A stretch of 64,000 nt of DNA from positions 2,108,001-2,172,000 of the forward strand of contig MU839827.1 in assembly GCA_030411725.1 (NCBI GenBank), written 5' to 3'. Shown here in pieces: positions 46,138 through 56,310 of this stretch (positions within the stretch are counted from its first letter, which is position 1; each line of letters starts with the position of its first letter). The position numbers were made by a program, and so were the translations under genes. Source of the stretch: Echria macrotheca (lineage: Eukaryota > Ascomycota > Sordariomycetes > Sordariales > Schizotheciaceae). The notes under the pieces are model-generated. The model made no database searches and was not told where the DNA came from. It worked only from the letters and a program-made list of their open reading frames with translations.

Positions 46138-48249
46138 ATGGCAACAGGCATGGATGAAGTTCGGGAGGCCCTGAAGGGCATCGCCCAGAACCAGAGCCAG
46201 CTGCTCTCGGCGTTTGAGTCGGTGTCGCAGCGTGTCACGGAGCTTGAGAAGGACCGCCGGGGCGCCGGAAAAGACGGTAAAGTGCCGGAGACCGGAATCC
46301 CCGCCCGGTCCGCTACGCCCTTGGTCGCCGGCTTCACCAAGACTCCGCCGCTCCTCCCAGCTGATGCCGGTTCGCAATCGCCGCCCCCGTCGTCCCTGTC
46401 GACGTCCTCGGACGTGCAGTCCGGCTTCACGTCTCGTATTATTCTCACGACCTACCCCAAGCAGATAGGCATCAAGCCGCTGCCCATGGAATGGGGTGAT
46501 GCCGATCCGATGAAGCGGGGTCCGGTCACGGTGTCCCGGGCTCCGTCGACGATCCGGAGACGGAACGCCATCGGCGCCCACGGAGGTTCCTATTCGATCT
46601 ACTATGCACTGGCCTTGGCCAGTAAGGAGCTCAATCCCGACCATCGCCCGGACTTTACCAATACCGAGCCTGCCGTCAATATCGGTCCCTTCCCTCAGTG
46701 GGGCGATAAGAAGAAGATTGTGGCCATGGACCCCTGGGGCCATCAGGTCCCCTGGCTGTTCCGGGATATCATCGACAAGGAGAATGGTATTGTACAAAGA
46801 GCATGTCCACGGGACGCTGTGCTAACACCACACAGTCGACCTTCGGCCGACGATCGCGATCACAAAGGCGCACATGAAACTGCCCGAGCTTGAGGACAGC
46901 GTACGAAGCGGGAGGTTAGTTCCTGACGGCAAGGTTTGCCTTAACTCGCAAGGCGAACTCGCTGTCACCAAGTTTGCCGTCGAGCCTGTCTGGTACCTGC
47001 CCGGAGTTGCGGAGCGATTTGGCATTGATGAAGGCACCTTGCGGAGATCTCTCTTCGAGCACACCGGCGGAATGTATCCCGAGGTAGGTCTTCGCTTGGC
47101 CGTACCGACGTGAGTGTGTGACGAGGTACTGATAAGACGTCTAGTTGATCACCCGGGGCGATATCAAGGTCTTCCTGCCCCCAATTGGTAAGAAACACGG
47201 CTCACACGCTCCACCCCCGCTTGGTAGTGCGTGGGCTGATACCACACAGGCGGCTTGACTGTTTATGTTTTTGGAGACCCAAAGAGCATGTCGGATCCTT
47301 CCAAGCGCCTTGCGTTGCGCATCCACGACGAGGTATGCCTCTGTCCCCACGGGTCGAAACGAACCTCAGCTGACACGACCATCTTTCGTTCCTGTAGTGC
47401 AATGGAAGCGACGTCTTCGGCTCTGATATATGTACCTGCAGGCCGTATCTGATCTTCGGCATCGAGGAGGCAGTGAAGGAGGCACAGAACGGCGGCAGTG
47501 GCGTTGTGATTTACTTCCGTAAGGAAGGCCGTGCCTTGGGCGAGGTGACAAAGGTAAGGAAAAGACCCTCTCGTTGCGCCCTCGGGAATCGTGCCAAGCT
47601 AATCCAACCGCAGTACCGTATGTTGCACACGCAGCACCCCATCTCCCCTGCCCTTCGAGAACGCAAGTGACTCCATCTAACCGAGATCTGTAGTTGTGTA
47701 CAACGCCAGGAAACGCGGGGAAGATCGTGCGTCGGACTATTTCAAGCGGACCGAAAACATTGCCGGCGTGAAAGACATGCGCTTCCAAGCCCTGATGCCC
47801 GATATCCTGCACTGGCTCGGTATCACCAAGATTGACAGGATGTTGAGCATGAGCAAGTAAGTCTCACAGGGGGTGTGGGCACTTGCGGTTGTACCCCGAC
47901 GATCTAACGTATCTTCTTCTTGTTCAGTATGAAACACGACGCCATTGTCGGGCAAGGGTGAGTAACGATGCCACGACGTGCCGCCGCGCCGCTTCCGGAA
48001 AGATTCTGACTGTGCCGCGCAATAGCATACCCATTCATGAGCGCGTCGAGCTGCCCGAGAGTTGGATTCCGGCCGACTCGAGGGTGGAGATTGACGCCAA
48101 GATCACGGCTGGTAGGAAGAACCTTTCATCTTTCGATTGGCGGGATAGGACGAAGTTGACGGGAAAATGTCGCAGGTTACTTCACGACGGGACACCGAAT
48201 GACGGCCGACGAGCTTAAGGCTGTGCAGGGCCGAATATGGGAGGAGTAA
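46138..48249 (+). CDS. urc1: GTP cyclohydrolase II-like protein of the URC1 (uracil catabolism) type
   Basis: Homologue of the URC1 protein of the reported uracil catabolism pathway, a relative of GTP cyclohydrolase II. Ten exons sum to 1536 nt (511 residues): 46138-46786, 46836-47083, 47145-47187, 47250-47332, 47398-47553, 47614-47617, 47694-47856, 47928-47957, 48026-48111, 48176-48249. The zinc-binding triad of the enzyme family is visible as HDEC, ten residues, then CTC. Next come GVVIYFRKEGRALGE, which is the RibA-like active loop, and TKYLVYNARKRG, ending in IVGQGIPIHERVELP. The N-terminal third (TTYPKQIGIKPLPMEWGDADP onward, before the catalytic part) is absent from bacterial RibA and marks the URC1 group. 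The sixth exon is only 4 nt (see findings). It is not the riboflavin enzyme itself, judging from this extension, but that is inference. Confidence 0.87.
47614..47617 (+). other. urc1: Proposed 4-nt micro-exon of urc1
   Basis: TACC lies between an acceptor (AACCGCAG, branch-like GCTAATCC upstream) and a donor (GTATGT). Including it turns AAG + TACC + TTGTGTAC into K-Y-L-V-Y, the family string. Skipping it shifts the frame. Confidence 0.75.
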
Positions 48250-49143
48250 GCCATACCTCGACATGATTTTTCAGCGAATCGAAAAGTTCAGGGCTGACGT
48301 TACTCTAGCATCGACCACTAAGACGGCACTGTCGAGTGTCTCGGAGGTTCAGAACACTGCATCTTGCGTCGTCAAGCGTCGCATTTTGGGTCTGGAGTCA
48401 CGCAACCCTTTTGGTTTTGGGGGGTCGGCAGGGAGTTTGGGCCAATGCTGTTAGGTTTTGGAGCCACGGGGCCGGCGGGTGCGTTCTAGAAACATATTTT
48501 TCTTTTTTTCATATTCGAGAGAGCAGATTGGATACACTTTTTGATGTTGAACTTTTTCGACCTGTGGCTTTGACTCTGGCTGCAAGAATGGGCCTCTCTC
48601 TACCCCTCCCCCCACGGGGAAGATGCAGCCGCATTGGGGAGGGCAGTCGTCAGCCAGTGAGCCAGACAAGAAGGGAACCAAACATGAGAGTGAAAAAAAA
48701 AAACCTCTCGAGGTCACGCGCTCGAGGAGGAAATCCGTGCTACATGCTGCGTGTTTGCTGATCAACGGCCGGGGATAGGATGGGGGTCTTGTCAGTTGGC
48801 GGGTTGTCTCTCTGTCTGCCAGGGTTTCGGCTTTGCTGCAATGTACCTACTGGGTTCCCCAACATTTTGTGTGTGGTTCCGGGATCCGGACAAGACTTCC
48901 TTGTTAACCAGTTTTGTGACACCTTTGGGATTTCATGTCGTGTGGGTTTTTTTTCTCTTTCGGTCTGAGACTTTTATATGTGTCATGGCTCTGGCTATGA
49001 CGGGTTTTGTCTTGGACTTTTGGATGATGACGGAATGTGATGGAATTCTTTTTGATATATCTCTCTGCATGTTTTAATCTGAGTATGTGTAGTGTTTTGT
49101 TTTTGTGTCGGTTTTCTTGAATAAGGGCGAGAGAGGTGGATGT

Positions 49144-49167
49144 ACCTACCGGCCTAGGTCGGTAGGT
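49144..49167. repeat. Near-perfect 24-bp palindrome containing CCG-N8-CGG
   Basis: ACCTACCG (49144-49151) and CGGTAGGT (49160-49167) are exact inverted copies around GCCTAGGT; 22 of 24 positions are symmetric. The CCG...CGG pair is an everted arrangement of the half-sites used by zinc cluster proteins. No gene starts close by. Confidence 0.5.
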
Positions 49168-49518
49168 AATAAGTATCATGTTTGGTGTGTACGAGGGTAC
49201 CGGATTTTACAGATTCCAGGTCCCGTGGCTACCTCGGTAGGCAAAGGTGGAATATTCGTACGGGGTATCTATTTGTTCGTTGCCCGGGCCTAGTCTATTC
49301 TAGACCTTCTGGCGGAGTATCGGATCGGCAAACGGATGAAAAGATGGGAATATAGGAATGGACACACCACCGGTCAGGTAATACATTGCACGCATCTACG
49401 ATCTAGAATTTCAAGATGAAGCTAGGTTTGGATGGTGGTGGGGAAAGAAAAAAAAAAGAGCGAGGTACCCGCGTCCCGCAAGGAGAGGAACGAAAAAGGG
49501 GGAAAGGGGGAAGCTGGA

Positions 49519-49541
49519 GGTGTGTGTGTGTGTGTGTGTGT
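49519..49541. repeat. GT dinucleotide microsatellite
   Basis: About eleven GT units in a gene-free stretch. Confidence 0.85.
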
Positions 49542-52524
49542 GGGCGTGCCGGCGGCCGGGCCCGTCCAACATCGACGGTCCGTCCGGAACAACGGCAACT
49601 AACATCGCTTCGAGAAAAAGAATACGCCGCGTGACGTCTAATCTTCCCTTTGCCTCCCTCGTTGCATCCTCCAATGTTCGACAAAAACATGCGTTTGCCT
49701 TGAAACAGGAATCCGCTACCAGAAAAAAAGCTCGGGAAGAAAACGAAAAAAAAAAGGAGTAGAATAACAAGCGTGGGGTGGACTTCACTTCCGGATTCTA
49801 CGCCCTGTTGTACCTCGCGAGGCCGGTCAGTTCGGTACGTGTGACTCTCGCCTGCTGTGGTTTTCGGGGTCTGACATCATCACATCCAGGACAAGGAAAG
49901 AGTAAAAAAAAAACTCGCATTGGAGAGTTTTCCGATGTGTCCATGATTGTTGTGATTTCGTCAGGTCGCAGTAGCGGTGTAGCTACCAAGCTGTAAGGTA
50001 AGAGAAAGCTCGGGACGAGAGCACACGACCAAACAAGACGAGAGACAATTTACCAGGTACGGAGTAGTAACTCTCATCCGGCTCTTGCTGTGGAGTAAAA
50101 CTACGTATCTAGACAGCATGCCTAGACTGTAGGTTCTTGGGACCCGAACAAGCGAACCAGACAATTCGAGATGCCGAGAGGCGGAGAGCTTACAGAGAGA
50201 CAGATGCGTCAGGATACCTATTTTACTCCAGGTCCAAGCCTGTTGGTGAATAATCGCGATGCGTTGCGTGGCCCGCTTTCCCCAGCAGCAGCGAATTCAG
50301 TACTGGCTCAATTGGATTGACTACCTGGCCGAGGATGGCGTTGCGGATGGCATGTTTGGGGATGTCGTGGTCAATCGATGCAGCCGCCGCGTGGAGGGTG
50401 CGGGAAAAGGGGGCCATGGAGCGGGATGCGACCGGCCTGACAAGCTGTAGCAGCCAATTCTCTGGGGGTAAAAGAATATGGTGACAGGAATTCCCAACGA
50501 TAATGTCTCGGTAGCCGGAGAATACAAGCTCTGTGCATCTGGTATCTCCGTCCAAAAAAGGGGGGGCACAGCAAGGAGGAAGCCAGAAGCAGAGCAACAC
50601 ACACACAACACACACACTGCACTGCCATTGACCCATGGCTGCTCTCCGAGACCACCACGTAGAGCCACGCGGGAGGTCGACACGGCGATGTCTCCTCCTC
50701 GGCTCTCTTCGCCTCCGTAGGGCTCGAAATCCCCCAGCTGCTAGAAAATACCGCAGGAAACATGAATGGTCACGACCTTCGTCTTTTGTCTCATATCGAG
50801 GGATCGAAAGGTTCACGACCGGAGAGAGAGAGAACCTGATGTTGAGTCACAATGGCAGCAAGCTTTTTCCTCCTCCTCCCACGCGCTCCTGAGGCGGAGC
50901 TGTAAAGGCCGTATGTTTACCCAGTAGCAGCTGAGCTGGAGTTTGCGCGGCTCCCCACACACGTTACGAAAAAAAGGTGTTATGCGGGCTTGCGTATTTG
51001 TCCATCAATCATCGAGACCAGTGGCTTCCCAAGTCGGTCCCAGCAAAAGCAAGCACGACAACAGCTGGCAGGCAGGCGGGGACGAGAGCGTGGAGAGCAG
51101 CTTGCTGCGGGCTGACGCGCAGCGGCGCGGCGCCAAAATCATTTGATGGTCGGACAAGAGGCACCGTTTGGCCGGAGCAGAGCTTGCTTGCTCGTGAGGG
51201 TTCGACGAGTCGCGGCGCAGAGAGGGGTGAATTAGCTGCAGTCTTGGGGTGCTTTGCTGGTGGTGTGGATGTGGTTAGATTACTCGCTTTTTGTTCGAGA
51301 TGTGGGCAATCAGCGCGAATCAATTGCATTGTTGGCGGATGAGGGACGGGACTGAACGGCAAGCTCCCGATTGCCTCGCCGTCAACTGACAGAGCTGCCA
51401 TCCGATGCTTCGAACAAGATGGTGGAGTGATACTCAGGCAGATAACTAGCGGAGGAGGGGTAACTAGATAGTCGACGTGCGCTTGGGGCGACGACGATCC
51501 CACCACGACATCAAAATGGTAATCTGGGTTTCCCGTCGAGACAATGTAGAGACAGCGCACTAATATCCAGACAGCTTTTGGCCCGGCACCGTCGGCGACC
51601 CATGGCTGTCCAACCACGCACCGGCCTGCAGTGTGCAGTGTCGAGTTGCCTGAAGTGTCACGCCTTGAGTGGCTGCCGGCCGCTGGCCATGGCTTCTGTA
51701 CCCCACCCTACCCACTCCTCTCTGGCAGGTCTAGTCTGTCTGGAAGCCCGACTAGGAGTGCTAGGGTTGCGCCTGGCCACCTCTCGGCTTCGCGTCGCTC
51801 TGCGGGACAGTTGGACCGGTCTGCATGCACTGCTTTCTCCATGTAGTAGTTCTGGGAGGGGGGTGGTCATCTTGCAGGCTGGCTCCTGGCTGGCTCGTCA
51901 CTTTGGCGATGGCTGCCCAAGCCCGAATCTGGGTCGTTCCCCAGGCACCCACCCCCCTCCCCGAGCTGCCAGCGGCCACGCCCCGGCTGTGAGAGAGGGG
52001 TGGCAGCCAGGTAAACACCTGGAGCACCTCATCGTGGACCAGTTTTGCCCAGCTGCAGCTCCGAGCGCGGCAGTCCGACCAGGTTGCTGCGACGCCAGGC
52101 CCCGGCCCAGGCAGGAACGGTCACACTCTCACACGCCTCCAGCTAACTAGGTCCTCCGTGGTCGACGGGTAGCGGGCGGGCGGGTATGCTTAGCCCTCCC
52201 CTCCTTGGTCGACTCAAACCATTGACTGACAAGTGGCAATGTCGCCCGAAAGTGCCGTCATTGAAACCTGTCTTGCCTCTACTGTCCACTCCGGCATTGA
52301 GCGCATTGCCATTCAGCCCAAGGAGGCTGCCTTTTCAGGTTTCCCATTACCATCATCTGATATAGAAACCTGCCCACCCTCCCGCCTTCCCTTCCCACAT
52401 CCACCTACTCGCACCTCATCTGTTATGTGAGACGATCAACCACCAAGGCTCGCACTAGTCGACCGCTCTAGCAGCATACCAACCAGTTAGCTCCGCCCAA
52501 CCGACCTCGTCGATCTTCCCCATC

Positions 52525-53020
52525 ATGATCATGACTTCTCCACCGGATTCTCGCCCCATGTCCCGACGAGATTCATCGGACCGCTGTGGCAGCAAGCGGA
52601 GACCAAGACTCCTCCGTGCCTCAGCTACTGAGCCATCTATCACAACCTCCAATGCCAGCCGAAACTCGCTGGCGAGCTCTCAGTCCAGCCGACGGGCGAC
52701 CGACCTCCTGAGCAGAGTGGCATTCATCTCCGGCTCACCACCCGACTCGGCCATCAGACCTTCGTCTCCCATCTCAGCGAGGACCTCAATGTTCGACAGC
52801 GTGGATCGGCAATCTGAACTATCTTCGTCCCCTCTCAGCCAACCAAGCGGTTTCGATGAGCTGCACCACCACCACCATTCCTGTAAGTCCGGGTGGATCC
52901 GGTACCCTCCAGCTAAGCTGACCACTGGCAGATTCTGGTCGTTACTTCAGCTTCCCGAGTTTCGACATGTACGAGGCTGACCACGAGGAGGAGAGCAAGG
53001 AGGATCACAAGTCTCCTTGA
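52525..53020 (+). CDS. Small serine-rich hypothetical protein
   Basis: Function unknown. Two exons are proposed: 52525 to about 52884, ending in a short His run, and from about 52933 to 53020, joined by an intron with donor GTAAGTCC, branch-like GCTGAC and acceptor GGCAG. The product is about 150 residues, starts MIMTSPPDSRPMSRRDSSDR, is rich in Ser, Arg and Pro without membrane segments, and ends YFSFPSFDMYEADHEEESK plus a short acidic-basic tail. The aromatic string near the C-terminus and the clean splice sites argue for a real gene; similar short endings occur in fungal hypothetical proteins as far as I recall, which is weak support. A nearer ATG two codons downstream (MTSPPDS) is possible. 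A 63-codon upstream frame at 52239 is not in the same frame. Confidence 0.6.
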
Positions 53021-54040
53021 TCAGCATCGCCTTGGGAGAGCGGCTGGGTGCACTACGCGGCCACCTCCGCGTTTGATGCCGCATCCAGGCCGAGGAGAAC
53101 GGACGACCACAACACCTCACCGCACTCTCCTCATCCACTTGCCAACCAACGAAAACCTGATGCACGCTTCGGTAGCATGCTGTGTCTAGATGGAACCTCG
53201 ATGCCGCTGAGACGTGGCATCATGGGCAAGGATCGATGGGAAGGGCGTTTTGATGGTCCGCAGTCCTTATTTACTGCAGGTCCGCCGGGCTAAAGCATGG
53301 AATGGGGTCGAAGGGGCGTTCAACATCGAGTGCCTTGCATCTAGCCATGGGAGCTGTATCCGATCGGTCGCAGGTTGTGCGATGAGAAGGGGTCACGTTA
53401 CCCACTTGGGCCTTGACCGCTCCGAGCAAACACCTGCATACTCCATAGCGGCTTGCCACGTCGCTGGTCTGGAATGACCTAAAACAACCCATCTTGGCAA
53501 GAGCGAGACAGGGGATTTGTGTGCTGAGCTTTGGACTTGAGCTTGCTTTCTGCTTGCTCGCCTGAGTCGAACGGCACTGGAGGGAGTGGCTGCTGGGAAG
53601 TAATTAGTTTTAAGTGACATAGGATAGGCGCCCTATTCAGGAGCACACCGTATGTATCAAAACAGGCTTTTTAAGGCAACTTGTTCATCCAAAGTGGAAA
53701 ATGAGATGATGTGCTCTGTGTATCTGTATGCGCTGCTGGTGTTGGATGAGACGGACCTCTGCTGTGAGATGGGCTTGAGTGTTCGTTGTTATCGATAACC
53801 GCTGAGTGAGGGACCGCCCGTGCACGGCCAGCAGCTCGAGCCCTAAGCGCCGATGGGCCAATCAGACGGCATCTTCCTCGTGCCCCACATCAAGTTTTTC
53901 CGTGCGTAGGCTTGCAGCCCACACAACCAATTCACAATTTCACACGAGGGGAGAAACCAAATTCGCGACCACGAACCACGGTCTCCATCACCAACACAAG
54001 CAGCACTTACTGTCTGAGCTAGACACAGGTGCTCGTCAAG
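53021..54040. promoter_or_regulatory. Promoter region of the ribosomal protein eS1 gene
   Basis: About 1 kb. Near its right end are CCCTAA (53841-53846), a telobox-like half-site often found in fungal ribosomal protein promoters, and a CCAAT box (53858-53862), 180-200 bases before the ATG. The rest includes the 3' UTR of the preceding small gene. No further gene was seen. Confidence 0.5.
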
Positions 54041-55118
54041 ATGGCTGTTGGCAAGTATGTTTCGCCCTCAACATATTTTCTTCGACTGCCCATCGCCGCT
54101 CGATTTGACCCATACGGAATTGCGAACTTGGCGGGTTATCGGTAGCTAATCAACTCCCAGGAACAAGAGATTGTCCAAGGGCAAGAAGGGCCTCAAGAAG
54201 AAGGCCCAGGATCCCTTCGCCCGCAAGGACTGGTACGGGATCAAGGTAAGCAGACAAACTTGCTGTGGTGATGATATCTGGGATCTCGGCTGACAACATT
54301 CATCATCAAGGCCCCCGCGCCGTTCAACATCCGAGAGTAAGCCTACCGCCCGAATCCGACGCGACCGACGATACTGGGGAAATTATGTGTACGGATCTAA
54401 CATGGCTGTGTGTCTAGTGTTGGCAAGACCCTCGTGAACCGCACGACCGGTCTGAAGAACGCGAACGATGCCCTCAAGGGACGCATCTTCGAGGTCTCCC
54501 TCGCCGATCTCCAGAAGGACGAGGACCACGCGTTCCGGAAGATCAAGCTCCGGGTGGACGAGGTCCAGGGCAAGAACTGCTTGACCAACTTCCACGGTCT
54601 GGACTTCACCTCGGACAAGCTCCGGTCGCTCGTTCGCAAGTGGCAGTCGTTGATCGAGGCCAACGTCACGGTCAAGACTACCGACGACTATCTCCTCCGA
54701 CTCTTCGCGATTGCCTTCACCAAGCGCCGGCCTAACCAGATCAAGAAGACCACCTATGCCGCCACATCACAGATCCGTGCCATCCGCAGGAAGATGACTG
54801 AGATCATCCAGCGCGAGGCCGCCAGCTGCACCCTCACCCAGCTCACATCTAAGCTCATTCCCGAGGTGATTGGCCGCGAGATCGAGAAGGCCACCCAGGG
54901 CATCTATCCCCTCCAGAACGTGGGTTTTCGCCTGGCAAAAATGGTTCAGGTAACAATTGGCTAATATACTGCAGGTTCACATCCGCAAGGTGAAGCTCCT
55001 CAAGTCGCCCAAGTTCGACCTCGGTGCGCTCATGGCTCTCCACGGCGAGTCGGGCACGGATGATGCGGGCCAGAAGGTGGAGCGTGAGTTCAAGGAGACG
55101 GTCCTGGAGTCGGTATAA
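54041..55118 (+). CDS. rps1: 40S ribosomal protein eS1 (S3a/Rps1)
   Basis: Structural protein of the small ribosomal subunit, near the platform and mRNA exit. Five exons (54041-54054, 54161-54245, 54311-54336, 54418-54919, 54975-55118) give 256 residues, the usual length (yeast 255). The N-terminus MAVGKNKRLSKGKKGLKKK is basic and is followed by DPFARKDWYGIKAPAPFNIR, LRSLVRKWQSLIEANVTVKT and FAIAFTKRRPNQIKKTTYA, all typical. The C-terminus reads VHIRKVKLLKSPKFDLGALM and ends ETVLESV. The first exon is 14 nt and the third 26 nt, a pattern of tiny 5' exons common in fungal ribosomal protein genes. The last intron begins GTGGGT. Secure assignment. Confidence 0.96.
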
Positions 55119-56310
55119 AGGGCGGGCGTCATGATGGGGATCACACTGGGGCACGGTTTTTATCCAGCAATACCTCTCTCGGGCATAGGTCTTGCTTTCG
55201 TTGCATTTGGCGTGGTCATGGTACAGTAGTCAAGGTAACGATTTTCCGTCCCGAAGACGGAAGGAACGGAATGCAAAAAGGATCATAAAAAGACCGTGAT
55301 AATTCCAGCCGATGCCACCTGTCGACCCAAAGGGTTCCCGTGCGTTGCAAAGCCTCTACCGACATCTACCGAGTTTCTGGTCACGGTTCCACGGTGTGCC
55401 ATCCTGGGCCGGTACGCCTGTCTTAAGGCCGGCAGGCCTGGGAAACCAAGATAGACGAGATCGTCGATTGGGTCGTTGGGAAACGGTTGAACAGCCGGGC
55501 AGATGTTGAGGGGCTGAGACAGTATCACACGTCGTTGGACGGCATGTAGCGGTTTTTCTTTTTGAGATGCTCGCCTGCATGTCACCAAAACATGGGCACC
55601 GAATATGCCAATTCCCATTACAGTGGTAACATGCATGAGAATTCCAGTATCCAGCTGAATGCTGTAAATTTTGCGTGGTTTCTCCCATAACGTCGTCATA
55701 GAGAAGCTTAACGGGGGGTTTACGACGACAAGCCGCACTAGGGCCAAGCAAGATTTCAGACGGCCGATTCAGTGCTGCTAGTTCTAACCCCTCAAAACCG
55801 CCGAGTGCTCCTTTCGTGCTCTATCTGACCACTTGCCAGCAACGGACTCTTGAGCTGATATACTAACTTTGGCGCTTGAGACGGTAGAGAGTGGGGCACA
55901 CACGGGACTGTTGTTGAGTGCAACACACAGGGCGGGCAGGCAGACGTACGCAGCTGTCGACAGACAACATCACGTCGCACCTCGGCTTATCTTTTGGGGA
56001 CGACAGGTGACCACTCATATCGGGACACGGCGGGTCGACTCAACAGCCGCTGACGGACCGTCCGGACCTTTGCCGGCACCCAAAACTTGGTCACGTTGGA
56101 TACCTTACCGGCTGTCTGGCTAGCCTCGCCTTGCTTGGCCAGCGCACTTTCCCTGAGTTGTTGACGTCTTTGTCGTCTGGGGTGTATTTGGATAACGACA
56201 AACCTCCTGTCCTTTATTAATTCAGTTTTCTCTCCCGTCCAGGAATCGAACGGGGACATTCACTCGAATCGACAGCCAGATCGTTTCTTTATTCTCGGTG
56301 TGTACTCGCG
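55119..56310. other. Interval between rps1 and the Rab18-like gene
   Basis: About 1.2 kb with the rps1 3' region on the left and the promoter of the GTPase gene on the right. Short open frames exist on both strands but none shows coding features. Nothing else was seen. Confidence 0.45.

Larger units (their letters stand above)
48250..52524. other. 4.3 kb gene-poor region downstream of urc1
   Basis: No exon chain with recognisable protein similarity was found on either strand; open frames of up to about 200 codons (such as minus 50223-50816 and 51009-51617) look like chance. A GT microsatellite lies at about 49519-49541 and a near-perfect 24-bp palindrome at 49144-49167. The right end (about 52150-52520) is the leader of the small gene that follows, with a separate short upstream reading frame at 52239-52430. 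No tRNA or URC4-like gene seen. Confidence 0.5.

Noticed and set aside
47554..47693. A single 140-nt urc1 intron without the TACC exon
   Set aside because: Joining 47553 directly to 47694 shifts the frame and destroys the conserved sequence after TK.
50223..51617. Two minus-strand frames of about 200 codons downstream of urc1
   Set aside because: No domain, poor start context, and no consistent splice structure; one contains a Cys/Val run that comes from a short CA-type repeat.
56220..56260. A tRNA-like TTCGATTC string on the minus strand
   Set aside because: The flanking bases cannot form a T-stem and no acceptor or anticodon arm was found.
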